In this document: positions 26,884-35,534 of the stretch, in pieces
Layout: every line of letters starts with the position of its first letter
Position numbering within the stretch: the first letter of the stretch is position 1
Assembly (NCBI GenBank): GCA_963817785.1
Contig: CAWFPL010000002.1
Span: 1,364,001 to 1,428,000, forward strand
Reading direction: 5' to 3'
DNA: 64,000 bases
DNA from: JAKALD01 sp963817785
Lineage (GTDB): Bacteria > Pseudomonadota > Gammaproteobacteria > Burkholderiales > SG8-39
Notes under the pieces: model-generated
What the model was told of the DNA's origin: nothing
Databases searched by the model: none
What the model saw: only the letters and a program-made list of their open reading frames with translations
Program-made: the position numbers and the translations under genes

Positions 26884-28305
26884 ATGCCGGGCGCAGCCGC
26901 ATTGCTCATCGATTTCGGCAGCACCTATACGAAGCTGCGCGCCATCGACCTGGATCGGCGCACGGTGCTGGCGAGCGGCCAGGGCCCCTCGACCGTGACC
27001 ACGGATATCAACGTCGGCATGCGCCTGGCGCTCGAGGATCTCGAACGCCGGCTCGGCGCGCTGCCGAAGTTCCGCTACCGGCTGGCATCCAGCAGCGCGG
27101 CGGGCGGGCTGCGCATGGTGACCGTCGGCCTGGTGCGCGAGCTCACCGCGGAGGCGGCGCGCCGGGCGGCGCTCGGCGCCGGGGCGAAGCTCGTCGGCAC
27201 GTTCGCCTACCGTTTGACGGCCGCGGACATGGCCCGCATCCGCGAGCTCGCGCCGGACCTCCTGCTGCTTGCCGGCGGCACCGATGGCGGCAACAGCGAG
27301 GTGATCCTGCACAACGCCCGAGTGCTCGGTGCGAGTCCTCTCGCCTGCCCAATGGTCTACGCGGGCAATCGCGCGGCGTGGGACGAGGCGAAGGAATTGC
27401 TGGCGGGCAGGCACCTGATGTGCACGGAAAACGTGATGCCCGAATTCAACGTGCTCAACATCGAGCCGGCCCGCGCGGCGATTCGCGACGTCTTCATCCA
27501 GCGCATCGTGCATGCCAAGGGCATCGACCGGGCGCGCAGCGAGTGCGACGCGGTGCTGATGCCGACGCCCGCCGCCGTGATGGAGGGTGCGCGCCTGCTG
27601 GCCGACGGGCACGGCAGCAGTTCCGGTCTCGGGGAGCTGGTGGTCATCGATCCCGGCGGCGCAACCACGGACGTGCACTCGGTGGCATGCGGGACGCCGA
27701 GCACGCCGGGGGTGGTCGAGCGCGGTCTGCCCGAGCCGCGCGTGAAGCGTACCGTCGAGGGCGACCTCGGGATGCGGCACAACGCAGCCACGATCGCGGA
27801 AGTGATCGGCAGCGACGCGATCGCGGCCGATGCCGGCCTGCCGCCGGCCAGCGTCGAGCGGCTGATCGGCGAGCTGACCAGGGACGTCGAGCGTCTGCCG
27901 GCAACCGCGGACGAGCGCGCCCTGGACCGCGCGCTCGGGCGCGCCGCGCTGCGCCTCGCCATGAAGCGCCACTGCGGGACCGTGGAGACCGTCTTTACGG
28001 CGCTGGGCCCGGCCAGCGTGCAGACCGGCAAGGATCTGTCCGGCGTCGGCATCGTGATCGGCACCGGAGGAGTCATTGCCCATAGCGATGCGCCGCTGGA
28101 GCTTCTGGAAACGGTGCTCGCCGATCCCGCGGAGCCGCAGTCGCTGCGACCCCGCGCCCCGCGCTTCCTGGTCGACCGCGAGTACCTGCTGTACGCCTGC
28201 GGACTGCTCGGCCAGGCGGAGCCCGGCGCCGCTCTCGAGATCGCGCTGAAATACCTGCATGCCCCCGTCGAGGAGTCGTCGCATGAATGCGCCATCAGCG
28301 GCTGA
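26884..28305 (+). CDS. glmL: Glutamate mutase accessory protein MutL/GlmL (ASKHA-fold ATPase)
   Basis: The 473-residue protein opens with LLIDFGSTYTKLRAIDL, the phosphate-1 loop of actin-like ATPases. A second phosphate motif (VVIDPGGATTDVHSV) and LLLLAGGTDGGNSE follow. These are signatures of the MutL family that sits between the S and E genes of glutamate mutases. It is thought to protect or reactivate the B12 holoenzyme, like reactivases of other B12 enzymes, though direct proof for MutL is thin. It starts 7 bases after the S gene and overlaps the E gene by 23 bases. It is unrelated to the mismatch-repair MutL. Confidence 0.88.
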   Translation: MPGAAALLIDFGSTYTKLRAIDLDRRTVLASGQGPSTVTTDINVGMRLALEDLERRLGALPKFRYRLASSSAAGGLRMVTVGLVRELTAEAARRAALGAGAKLVGTFAYRLTAADMARIRELAPDLLLLAGGTDGGNSEVILHNARVLGASPLACPMVYAGNRAAWDEAKELLAGRHLMCTENVMPEFNVLNIEPARAAIRDVFIQRIVHAKGIDRARSECDAVLMPTPAAVMEGARLLADGHGSSSGLGELVVIDPGGATTDVHSVACGTPSTPGVVERGLPEPRVKRTVEGDLGMRHNAATIAEVIGSDAIAADAGLPPASVERLIGELTRDVERLPATADERALDRALGRAALRLAMKRHCGTVETVFTALGPASVQTGKDLSGVGIVIGTGGVIAHSDAPLELLETVLADPAEPQSLRPRAPRFLVDREYLLYACGLLGQAEPGAALEIALKYLHAPVEESSHECAISG

Positions 28306-29788
28306 AACGCGCCTGCCCGTGTCGCAGACTCGCATCGAGGACGAAGTCTTCATGCGCATGCGGCGCGAGAACCTGGCGCGCTGGCCGACCGGCGCGCAGG
28401 TCGATTTCGACGCGGCCGTCGCGCGCCACAAGGGCCTGCCGATGCACAAGCGGCTGAGCTGGGTGATGCGCGAAGCGGCGCGGCAGAAACGCTGCCTGAC
28501 GCAGCCGCGCGGCGGCTTCGGCACCTTCGCGCTGCACAAGGAGCTGATGCAGGTTCTCGACAAGGAGGGCCTCGCAGACATCATCCCGACCACCACCGAC
28601 AGCTACACCCGCAACGAGCACTTCCACCTGGCGCAGAAGGGAATCGAGGAATCGGAGCGCATGGGGCGCTCGCTGCTCAACGGCTATCCGATCGTCAACT
28701 ACGGCGTCGCCAAGGCCGCCGAGCTGATCGATTCGATCGACAAGCCGGCGATCATGCTGACCGGGACGTCGATGCCCAGACTGACCGGGGAAATCGGTTT
28801 CGCCGGCGGATACTCGGGCTACCTCGGATCGGGCATCGCCTACACGGCCTCCTATACGAAGGAGCTGTCCCTCGAGGACGGCATCCGCAATTACCAGTAC
28901 CTGGACCGGCTCGCGGCGATGTACCGGGAGCACGGCGTCGAGCTGCACCGGCGCCAGCCGGGGTTCCTGACCGGCACCAACATCCCGCCGTGCATCGCGA
29001 TCATCACCTGCGTGCTCGACCTCCTGCTGGCGGTGGAACAGGGGGTGAAGAACTACGGCCTGGAGATGGGCGAGACGCTGCACCTCGTCCAGGACGCGGC
29101 GGCCGTACGCGCCTGCGGGGAGCTGTGCCAGGAATACCTGCGTAAGCGCGGATACGGCGACGTCTTCACGCCGGTGACGCTGCTGCACTGGATGGGGGCC
29201 TGGCCGCAGGACGACGCCCAGGCCGCCGCGCTGGTGGCCTACGGCGGCACGCTCGCGGCGGTGGCCGGGGCGGCCTCGGTGACGACGAAGACGACGCACG
29301 AGGCCTTCGGCATCCCGACCCCGAAGGCGAACGCCGAGGGGCTGCGCATGACGCGCATGGCGATTTACCTCGCGCGCAACGTGCGGCTGGACTCGATGCC
29401 GGAGTTCATTGCCGAGGTGGAGCTCATCAAGCGCGAGGTGCGCCCGGTCGTGGACAAGGTGCTCGAGATGGGCGACGGCGACGCGGCGCTCGGCGCGGTG
29501 CGCGCGGCGCAAGCCGGCGTGCTCGATGTCCCCTGGTCGCCCAGCCGGTGGATGAAGAGCGCGGTGATGCCCGCGCGCGACGCCGACGGCTATCTCAGAA
29601 TTCTGGATCCGGGCGCGATGCCGATCCCGCGCGAGGTGCTGGAGGTGCACGAGGAGAAGCTGCGCAGGCGGGCGGAACTCGAGCACGTCGACTATGGGCC
29701 GGATCTCGCGGTCGCCAGCGTGTACGAAATCTCCGAGTCGCTCGGCAGCATCTTTACCGACCGCTGGGCGGAAAGGCTGGTAGCGTGA
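28283..29788 (+). CDS. glmE: Glutamate (methylaspartate) mutase catalytic subunit E
   Basis: The preferred ATG gives 501 residues; an in-frame ATG 24 bases upstream is possible. The sequence has the subunit E barrel, including GGFGTFALHKELMQVL, IIPTTTDSYTRNEHF, LTGTSMPRLTGE and FAGGYSGYLGSG. The usual subunit E is about 480 residues, so it is full length with a short N-terminal extension. With the S subunit it catalyses the radical carbon-skeleton rearrangement of glutamate to 3-methylaspartate. Finding all three genes intact argues for a working enzyme. A methylaspartate ammonia-lyase gene is not recognisable nearby, so the fate of the product, or even the natural substrate, is open. Confidence 0.9.
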   Translation: MNAPSAAETRLPVSQTRIEDEVFMRMRRENLARWPTGAQVDFDAAVARHKGLPMHKRLSWVMREAARQKRCLTQPRGGFGTFALHKELMQVLDKEGLADIIPTTTDSYTRNEHFHLAQKGIEESERMGRSLLNGYPIVNYGVAKAAELIDSIDKPAIMLTGTSMPRLTGEIGFAGGYSGYLGSGIAYTASYTKELSLEDGIRNYQYLDRLAAMYREHGVELHRRQPGFLTGTNIPPCIAIITCVLDLLLAVEQGVKNYGLEMGETLHLVQDAAAVRACGELCQEYLRKRGYGDVFTPVTLLHWMGAWPQDDAQAAALVAYGGTLAAVAGAASVTTKTTHEAFGIPTPKANAEGLRMTRMAIYLARNVRLDSMPEFIAEVELIKREVRPVVDKVLEMGDGDAALGAVRAAQAGVLDVPWSPSRWMKSAVMPARDADGYLRILDPGAMPIPREVLEVHEEKLRRRAELEHVDYGPDLAVASVYEISESLGSIFTDRWAERLVA

Positions 29789-29926
29789 GGGGGTGGCGCT
29801 GTCGGCCTTGACAGGTTTAGCTGAACAGCGCTGGCCGCCGGGCGCCGGCTGCGCATGAATACGAGGTTCGCAGGAAGCGCGTCCAGAGCATCGAAGCCAT
29901 TGCCCATCAAAGTAAAGGAGGAGGTC

Positions 29927-30913
29927 ATGATGTCCGTTCCGAAATTCAGAGTCGCAAGCCGGTTTCTCGCCGGCTTTCTTGCGCTGGCGCTGACGCCGGC
30001 GATTGCCGCTGCGCAGGACAAGTATCCGTCCCGCCCGATCGACTTCATCGTTCCCTGGGGCCCCGGCGGCGGCGCGGACCTGCTCGCGCGCACCGCGAGC
30101 AAACTCATGGAACCGATGCTCGGCGTGTCGCTGCCGGTCATCAACGTTCCCGGCGCGACCGGCCAGGTCGGTCTCACGAAGCTCGTGAGCGGACCCACCG
30201 ACGGCTACAACATCGAAGTGATGACGGGCGACACGTACTCGCTGTTCGGGTCGCCGCATCCGCGCTTCAAGCTGAGTCAGATTACCCCGCTCGGGATCAT
30301 GATTCGTCAGCCCTCGGCGTTCTACGTCAAGGAAGACGCCCCGTGGAAGAACTGGAAGGAATTGCTCGCAGCGGCGAAGACCAAGACCTTGAAGGTGGCG
30401 ACCACGGGCTTCGGTAGCCCGGATGACATCACCGTCAACTACTTCCGCAGCCTGGGCTACCACTTCGAGACCGTGCCTTACGCCAAGCCCGGCGTGCGCT
30501 ACACGGCCATTCTCGGCGGCCACGCCGACGTGCTGTACGAGCAGACGGGCGACGTGCGTTCGTACGTCGACAACAAGCAGATGCGGCCGGTGGTCATTTT
30601 CTATCCGCACGAGCTCGACGTGGGGCCGTTCAAGGGGATCCCGGCGACCGGAGAGATGGGCATCCACATCTCGCTGCCGCAGCTGCGCACCGTCATCGTC
30701 AAGGTGGGAACGAGCCCGGCGATCGTGAACAAGCTCGCCGCGGCCCTGGAGAAGGTGGCGCAGACTTCCGAATACAAGGAATACCTGTCCAGCCAGTATG
30801 CCGACCCCAACAGCTACATGAGCGCGGGCGAGGCGAAGAAATGGATGGCCGATTGGCTCGTCAAGGCGCACAAGATCGCCGCCGAGTCGGCTCACAAGGG
30901 CCTCAACAAGTGA
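29927..30913 (+). CDS. tctC: Tripartite tricarboxylate transporter periplasmic binding protein (TctC/Bug family)
   Basis: A very strong AAAGGAGGAGG site (29914-29924) places the start at 29927, giving 328 residues. A signal peptide ends near AIAAAQ. The mature protein begins DKYPSRPIDFIVPWGPGGGADLLAR, the hallmark of Bug/TctC receptors, with the ligand-pocket text PGATGQVG. These receptors bind carboxylates or other organic anions and deliver them to TctA and TctB. Placement before SDR, SauS-like and SauT-like genes suggests that the ligand feeds those enzymes, for example sulfoacetate. It follows the glutamate mutase genes by 138 bases. Confidence 0.9.
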   Translation: MMSVPKFRVASRFLAGFLALALTPAIAAAQDKYPSRPIDFIVPWGPGGGADLLARTASKLMEPMLGVSLPVINVPGATGQVGLTKLVSGPTDGYNIEVMTGDTYSLFGSPHPRFKLSQITPLGIMIRQPSAFYVKEDAPWKNWKELLAAAKTKTLKVATTGFGSPDDITVNYFRSLGYHFETVPYAKPGVRYTAILGGHADVLYEQTGDVRSYVDNKQMRPVVIFYPHELDVGPFKGIPATGEMGIHISLPQLRTVIVKVGTSPAIVNKLAAALEKVAQTSEYKEYLSSQYADPNSYMSAGEAKKWMADWLVKAHKIAAESAHKGLNK

Positions 30914-31009
30914 GCTTGGACGCGCGCCTTCGGGGCTGCGCGTAAGCCGCGCGGCGAGGCCGCGGTCCGCGGTCTCGCCGCCGTCTAGCTTGGGGGAGAA
31001 ACCGTGGGC

Positions 31010-31054
31010 GGCTACGCCCGCCGCGGCTACGCCCGCCGCGGCTGCGCCCGCGCC
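31010..31054. repeat. Three tandem 15-bp repeats between tctC and tctB
   Basis: The unit GGCTACGCCCGCCGC occurs exactly at 31010-31024 and 31025-31039, and with three changes at 31040-31054. It lies in the 230-bp gap between the binding-protein and membrane-subunit genes, where TTT operons often lower expression of the downstream genes. No function is assigned. Confidence 0.75.
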
Positions 31055-31143
31055 GCCGGTATGATCCGGCGATGCGCAGCAAGGCGGAGCCCGCCGCCCG
31101 CTCCGTGGCGCGGCTTTTAGCCCGACAGCTCGGGGGAGTTGGA

Positions 31144-31698
31144 ATGCAGGTTGTCGAAAAGCTGAGGCGCATCGCGCCTTACTCGATCATTCTCGCGGCC
31201 AGCGCGTATCTGTACCATCGCGCGCTCGGCTTCGATTACGAGCGCGTTTCAGGGCGCATCGGGCCCGATGCCTGGCCGCGCATGATCCTGATCCTGCTGA
31301 TGGCGATTTGCGCTTACCAGGTGCTTCGGCTCGCGGTCAGGCGTACGACGAACGAGATTGAGGGCGTGCTGCAGAGCCTCGAGGAGGACGCCGACCCGTC
31401 GCTGCTGGAGCATCCGCAGGCGCATCCCGGCCGGGCGTGGGTCGGGATCGGCTGCACGTTCGGCTACCTGCTGGTGTTCGAGATCGTGGGCTTCTTCATC
31501 GCCACCTTCTTCTATCTGGTCGCGCTGATGTACGTGGGCGGCTACCGGCGGCCGCTTTCGGCCCTCGCGATTGCGCTCGTGGCGAGCGTGTCCTTCGTGT
31601 TCATCTTCATGAAGATCGTGTACGTATCGCTGCCTCTCGGGCGCGAGCCGTTCCTCGCCGTCTCGGTGGGCGTCATGAAGCTGCTCGGGATCCACTGA
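31144..31698 (+). CDS. tctB: Tripartite tricarboxylate transporter small membrane subunit (TctB)
   Basis: The ATG at 31144 follows a GGGGGAG site and gives 184 residues. An upstream ATG at 31072 would add 24 non-hydrophobic residues and is less likely. Four membrane helices are visible (YSIILAASAYLYH; AWPRMILILLMAICAYQVL; GIGCTFGYLLVFEIVGFFIATFFYLV; ALAIALVASVSFVFIF), the typical TctB layout with RIGPDAWPR after the first helix. TctB is the poorly conserved partner of TctA in secondary transport. It is followed 9 bases later by tctA. Confidence 0.85.
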   Translation: MQVVEKLRRIAPYSIILAASAYLYHRALGFDYERVSGRIGPDAWPRMILILLMAICAYQVLRLAVRRTTNEIEGVLQSLEEDADPSLLEHPQAHPGRAWVGIGCTFGYLLVFEIVGFFIATFFYLVALMYVGGYRRPLSALAIALVASVSFVFIFMKIVYVSLPLGREPFLAVSVGVMKLLGIH

Positions 31699-31707
31699 GG
31701 CTGGGCA

Positions 31708-33261
31708 ATGGACACCCTTCACTACCTCGGAATCGGCCTCGCACACATCTTCACGCTGCAGGACTTCGCCGTGCTGGTGGCCGGCATTCTCGTCGGCATG
31801 GCGGTGTCGATCATGCCCGGCCTGGGACTGGTGATGGGCGTGGTGCTCGCGCTGCCCTTCACCTACCGCATGCCGATCGAGCCTTCGATCATCCTGCTCA
31901 CCGCCATCTACGTCTCGGGCACCTACGCGGGCTGCTTCACTGCCATCCTGTACCGCATTCCCGGCGAGCCGATGGACGTTCCATTGCTGTGGGACGGCTA
32001 TGCGATGGCGCAGAAGGGCCAGCCGGCAAAGGCCCTGGGTTGGGCGCTGGTGGGGGCGCTGACCGGCGGGCTGTTCTCGTCGGCGGTGATGGTCGCGCTC
32101 GCCGTGCCGATGAGCCGGGTGGCGCTCAGCTTCGGCCCGCCCGATTATTTTGCCGCGGTGTTCTTCGGCCTGACCACGGTGGTCGCTCTGGCCGGTACGT
32201 CGCTGATCAACTCGTTCATCAGCCTGTTCATCGGGCTGCTGGTCGCCACGGTGGGTGTCGACCCGATCTATGGCGCATACCGGTTCACGTTCAGTTCGCC
32301 GATCCTGGAGAACGGCGTCCCCTACGTCATGGTGCTGGTGGGGATGTACGGCCTGGGCGAGGTGTTCAACCGGCTCGGACAAGGCCTCAAGCTGCATGGC
32401 CAGCCCAAGAAGGACGTCCGGGTCAAGACCGATTTTCCCTCGCTGCGGGAGCTCTGGTCGATCCGCCGCACGCTGCTGCGCAGCAGCGTGATCGGCACTC
32501 TGCTCGGAATCGTTCCGGGCGCCGGCGCGACGGTCACCTCGTTCATTTCCTACGGCATCGAGAAGCAGTATGGCAAGCGCCGCGCCCAGCTGGGGAGCGG
32601 CCTGCCCGAAGGCATCGTCGCGCCGCAGGTCGGCTCGACCGCGTCGGTCGCCGGGCACATGATCCCGCTGCTCACGCTGGGAATTCCGGGCAGCGGGGCG
32701 ACCGCGGTGATCCTCGCCGCGTTCCTGCTGCATGGGGTGCAGCCCGGACCGATGCTGTTCACGGACCCGGCATCCAAGGCGGTGGTGTACACCATCCTCG
32801 CCTCGCTGTTCGTCGGCGTGATCGGGATGTGCCTGATCGGATTCCTGTGGATCCGGGTTGTGGTCAGGGTGCTGCGCATCCCGCAGGGCGTGCTGTCGGC
32901 GATCGTGGTGATGTTCTGCATCGTCGGCGCCTACGCCAACCGCAACAGCGTCTCCGACGTGTGGGTGATCGTGGTCTTCGGCGTGCTCGGCTACGCCTTC
33001 GAGAAGCTGAAGTTCCCGATCTCTCCGATGGTGCTGGGCGTGATCCTGGGTCCGCTCGCCGAGAACTCGTACATGCAGACGATGATCAGCTATCACAACG
33101 ACTGGACGGTATTCTTCCGCGAGCGCCTGAGCGGCACGCTGATGGTGGTGTCGATCTTCGCGATGTTCTTCCCGCTGCTGCGCCACCTGCTGCTGCAGCG
33201 CAAGCGCGCCCGGGCGGCACCCGCGGCGCAGGGCACGCCGGGCGACGTCGCGTCCGGCTGA
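31708..33261 (+). CDS. tctA: Tripartite tricarboxylate transporter large membrane subunit (TctA)
   Basis: The protein has 517 residues with about 11-12 membrane helices. The TctA signature GMAVSIMPGLGLVMGVVLALPFTY and its second-half repeat GIVPGAGATVTSFISYGIEKQYGK are both present; these paired G-x-x-P-G loops are thought to form the substrate and cation path. Further family text is TLGIPGSGATAVILAAF. It is the transport channel for the substrate bound by TctC. The gene is intact and is followed after 39 bases by the SDR gene. Confidence 0.92.
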   Translation: MDTLHYLGIGLAHIFTLQDFAVLVAGILVGMAVSIMPGLGLVMGVVLALPFTYRMPIEPSIILLTAIYVSGTYAGCFTAILYRIPGEPMDVPLLWDGYAMAQKGQPAKALGWALVGALTGGLFSSAVMVALAVPMSRVALSFGPPDYFAAVFFGLTTVVALAGTSLINSFISLFIGLLVATVGVDPIYGAYRFTFSSPILENGVPYVMVLVGMYGLGEVFNRLGQGLKLHGQPKKDVRVKTDFPSLRELWSIRRTLLRSSVIGTLLGIVPGAGATVTSFISYGIEKQYGKRRAQLGSGLPEGIVAPQVGSTASVAGHMIPLLTLGIPGSGATAVILAAFLLHGVQPGPMLFTDPASKAVVYTILASLFVGVIGMCLIGFLWIRVVVRVLRIPQGVLSAIVVMFCIVGAYANRNSVSDVWVIVVFGVLGYAFEKLKFPISPMVLGVILGPLAENSYMQTMISYHNDWTVFFRERLSGTLMVVSIFAMFFPLLRHLLLQRKRARAAPAAQGTPGDVASG

Positions 33262-33300
33262 GCGCCGGGATTCAACCCACTACGTACGGAGGCAGATGGC

Positions 33301-34068
33301 ATGAAACGATTGGCCGGCAAGACGGCGGTGGTGACGGGCGGCGGCAGCGGCATGGGGCGAGCGATCGCCATGGAGTTCGCCGCCCAGGGCGCGAGCGTCG
33401 CGGTCGCCGACCGCGATGCGGCCGCCGCCGGGGAAACGGCGGCGGCGATTGCCGCGCGCGGGGATGCCGGCCTCGGCGTCGCGATGGATGTCACGCGCAG
33501 GGGCGATACGCTGCGCATGCGCGATGAAGTGCTCGCGCGCTTCGGCAGAATCGACGTGCTGGTGAACAACGCCGGCGCGCGCTGCATCAAGGGGTTCCTC
33601 GAGCACACCGAGGAAGACTGGCATCGCATGCTCGACATCAATCTCACGGGACATTTCCTGTGCGCCCAGGCGGTGCTGCCGGGCATGATCGAGCGGCGCA
33701 AGGGCAAGATCGTCTCGATCGCCTCGATCGCCGCTTACGCCGGGCGGCCGAACCGCGCGGCCTATTGCGCCGCCAAGGCCGGCGTGCTCGGCCTGGTCCG
33801 GGCGCTGGCGATGGACCTCCGGGGCACGGGAGTATGCGTCAACGCGATCTGCCCGGGCTCAATCGCCACCCCGCTGAACGCGGCGGCCTCGACCGATCCG
33901 GGCGTCGACTGGGGCGGGGAGACGGTGGTCGGCCGGTGGGGGCGACCCGAAGAAATCGCCTACGCCGCCGTATTTCTCGCCTCCGACGAGTCCGATTACG
34001 TGACCGGAACCGACCTGACCGTCGACGGCGGCTGGCTCATCGGCCGGGCCCGCGACGGCGAGATATAG
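33301..34068 (+). CDS. Short-chain dehydrogenase/reductase (SDR)
   Basis: The 255-residue classical SDR has the cofactor loop TGGGSGMGRA near residue 12, NNAG, the catalytic Ser in SIAS, and Y-x-x-x-K as YCAAK. The Asp after the second strand (VAVADRD) predicts NAD preference. It has an ACGGAGG site and sits between the TTT transporter and the SauS-like gene. Sulfonate pathways use SDRs to oxidise sulfopropanediol or isethionate or to reduce sulfoacetaldehyde, so one of those roles is possible. Sequence alone cannot separate this from a 3-oxoacyl reductase-like enzyme. Confidence 0.87.
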   Translation: MKRLAGKTAVVTGGGSGMGRAIAMEFAAQGASVAVADRDAAAAGETAAAIAARGDAGLGVAMDVTRRGDTLRMRDEVLARFGRIDVLVNNAGARCIKGFLEHTEEDWHRMLDINLTGHFLCAQAVLPGMIERRKGKIVSIASIAAYAGRPNRAAYCAAKAGVLGLVRALAMDLRGTGVCVNAICPGSIATPLNAAASTDPGVDWGGETVVGRWGRPEEIAYAAVFLASDESDYVTGTDLTVDGGWLIGRARDGEI

Positions 34069-34097
34069 TTGGTGCCATCGATTCAGGAGACGCAATC

Positions 34098-35534
34098 ATG
34101 GAAGTGGCGACACGCAGCGCAACCGGAGCAACCGCGCTCGAGGTGAAGCAATCGGTCACCGACCTCGTCCGGCGCGCGCGCGCCGCGCAGGCGGCGTACG
34201 AGCGCTGGCCGCAGGAGCGCGTGGACGAGGCGGCGCTCGCCTGCGGCTGGGCGATCATGAAGCCGGAGAACAACCGCCTGCTCGCCGAGATCGCGGTGCG
34301 CGACTCGGGCCTGGGCAGCGTTCCCGACAAGCTCACCAAGAACTATCGCAAGACGCTCGGCTTGATGCGCGACATCCGGGGCGTGAAAACCGTCGGCGTG
34401 ATCGCCGAATACCCCGAGCGCGGCCTCACGGAGATCGCCCGCCCGGTGGGCGTGGTGGCGGCGATCACGCCCTCGACCAATCCCGCGGCCACGCCAGCCA
34501 ATCAGATCATCAACGCGCTCAAGTGCGGCAACGCGATCGTCCTCGCACCCTCGCCCAAGGGCTACTCGACCTGCGCGGCGCTGCTCGGGTTCATGCACGC
34601 CGAGCTCGCCAAGGTGGGCGCGCCGCTCGACCTGGTGCAGGTCCTGCCGGCTCCGGTCACCAAGGAGGCCACCCACGAGCTGATGCGGCAATGTGACCTG
34701 GTCGCCGCCACGGGCTCGCAATCGAACATTCGCGCCGCGTACTCGAGCGGCAAGCCGGCGATCGGAGTGGGCCAGGGCAACGTGGTCTCGATCGTCGACG
34801 CGAGCGCCAACCTGGCCGACGCGGCGGCGAAGATCGCGCTGTCCAAGACCTTCGACAACGCGACCAGCTGCTCCTCGGAGAACTCGGTCGTGATCCTCGC
34901 GCCGGCGTACGACGCCATGCTTGCCCGGCTTGCCGAGCAGGGCGGCGTGCTGCTCGACGCCGCCGAGAAGGCGAAGCTGCAGGCGTTCATGTTCCCGGGA
35001 GGCAAGCTCGGACCCGCGGCGACCGCGCAGTCCGCGCCGCGCATCGCGGGACTGGCCCGGCTCGAGCGGCCCGCGGCGCTGGCGGCGCGCTTCCTGATGG
35101 TGCCCGAAACCGGCACCGGTCCGACGTTCCCGTTCTCGGGCGAGAAGCTGGCGCCGGTGCTCGCGGTGTACCGGGCGCGCGACTTCGACGAGGCGTTCGC
35201 GCTCACCCGCGGCATCTATGACTACCAGGGCAAGGGGCATTCGGTGTCGATCCACACCCGCGACGAGGGGCAGGTGATGCGCCTGGGGCTCGAGATGCCG
35301 GTGGCGCGCGTGATCGTGAACCAGGCGCACTGCATCGCCACCGGCGGCAGCTTCGACAACGGCCTGCCGTTCTCGCTTTCGATGGGCTGCGGCACCTGGG
35401 GCGGCAACAGCTTCTCCGACAACATGCACTGGCGGCACTTCCTCAACATCACCCGGATCGCGCGGCCGATTCGCGAGCAGGTCCCCGACGAGAGCGAGAT
35501 CTTCGGGGCGTACCACGCCAAATACGGCAGCTAG
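34098..35534 (+). CDS. sauS: CoA-acylating aldehyde dehydrogenase, sulfoacetaldehyde dehydrogenase (SauS)-like
   Basis: The ATG at 34098 gives 478 residues. The protein belongs to the EutE/AdhE-type acylating branch: ARPVGVVAAITPSTNPAATPANQIINALKCGNAIVLAPSP, the VAATGS loop, GVGQGNV, and the nucleophile in NATSCSSENSVVI (C258). It resembles, from memory, the sulfoacetaldehyde dehydrogenase (acylating) SauS of sulfoacetate degraders, which reduces sulfoacetyl-CoA to sulfoacetaldehyde. The ligase gene starts on the very next base after its stop. Xsc in the same window would use the product. The general acylating class is secure; the substrate rests on the SauT and Xsc context. Confidence 0.75.
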   Translation: MEVATRSATGATALEVKQSVTDLVRRARAAQAAYERWPQERVDEAALACGWAIMKPENNRLLAEIAVRDSGLGSVPDKLTKNYRKTLGLMRDIRGVKTVGVIAEYPERGLTEIARPVGVVAAITPSTNPAATPANQIINALKCGNAIVLAPSPKGYSTCAALLGFMHAELAKVGAPLDLVQVLPAPVTKEATHELMRQCDLVAATGSQSNIRAAYSSGKPAIGVGQGNVVSIVDASANLADAAAKIALSKTFDNATSCSSENSVVILAPAYDAMLARLAEQGGVLLDAAEKAKLQAFMFPGGKLGPAATAQSAPRIAGLARLERPAALAARFLMVPETGTGPTFPFSGEKLAPVLAVYRARDFDEAFALTRGIYDYQGKGHSVSIHTRDEGQVMRLGLEMPVARVIVNQAHCIATGGSFDNGLPFSLSMGCGTWGGNSFSDNMHWRHFLNITRIARPIREQVPDESEIFGAYHAKYGS

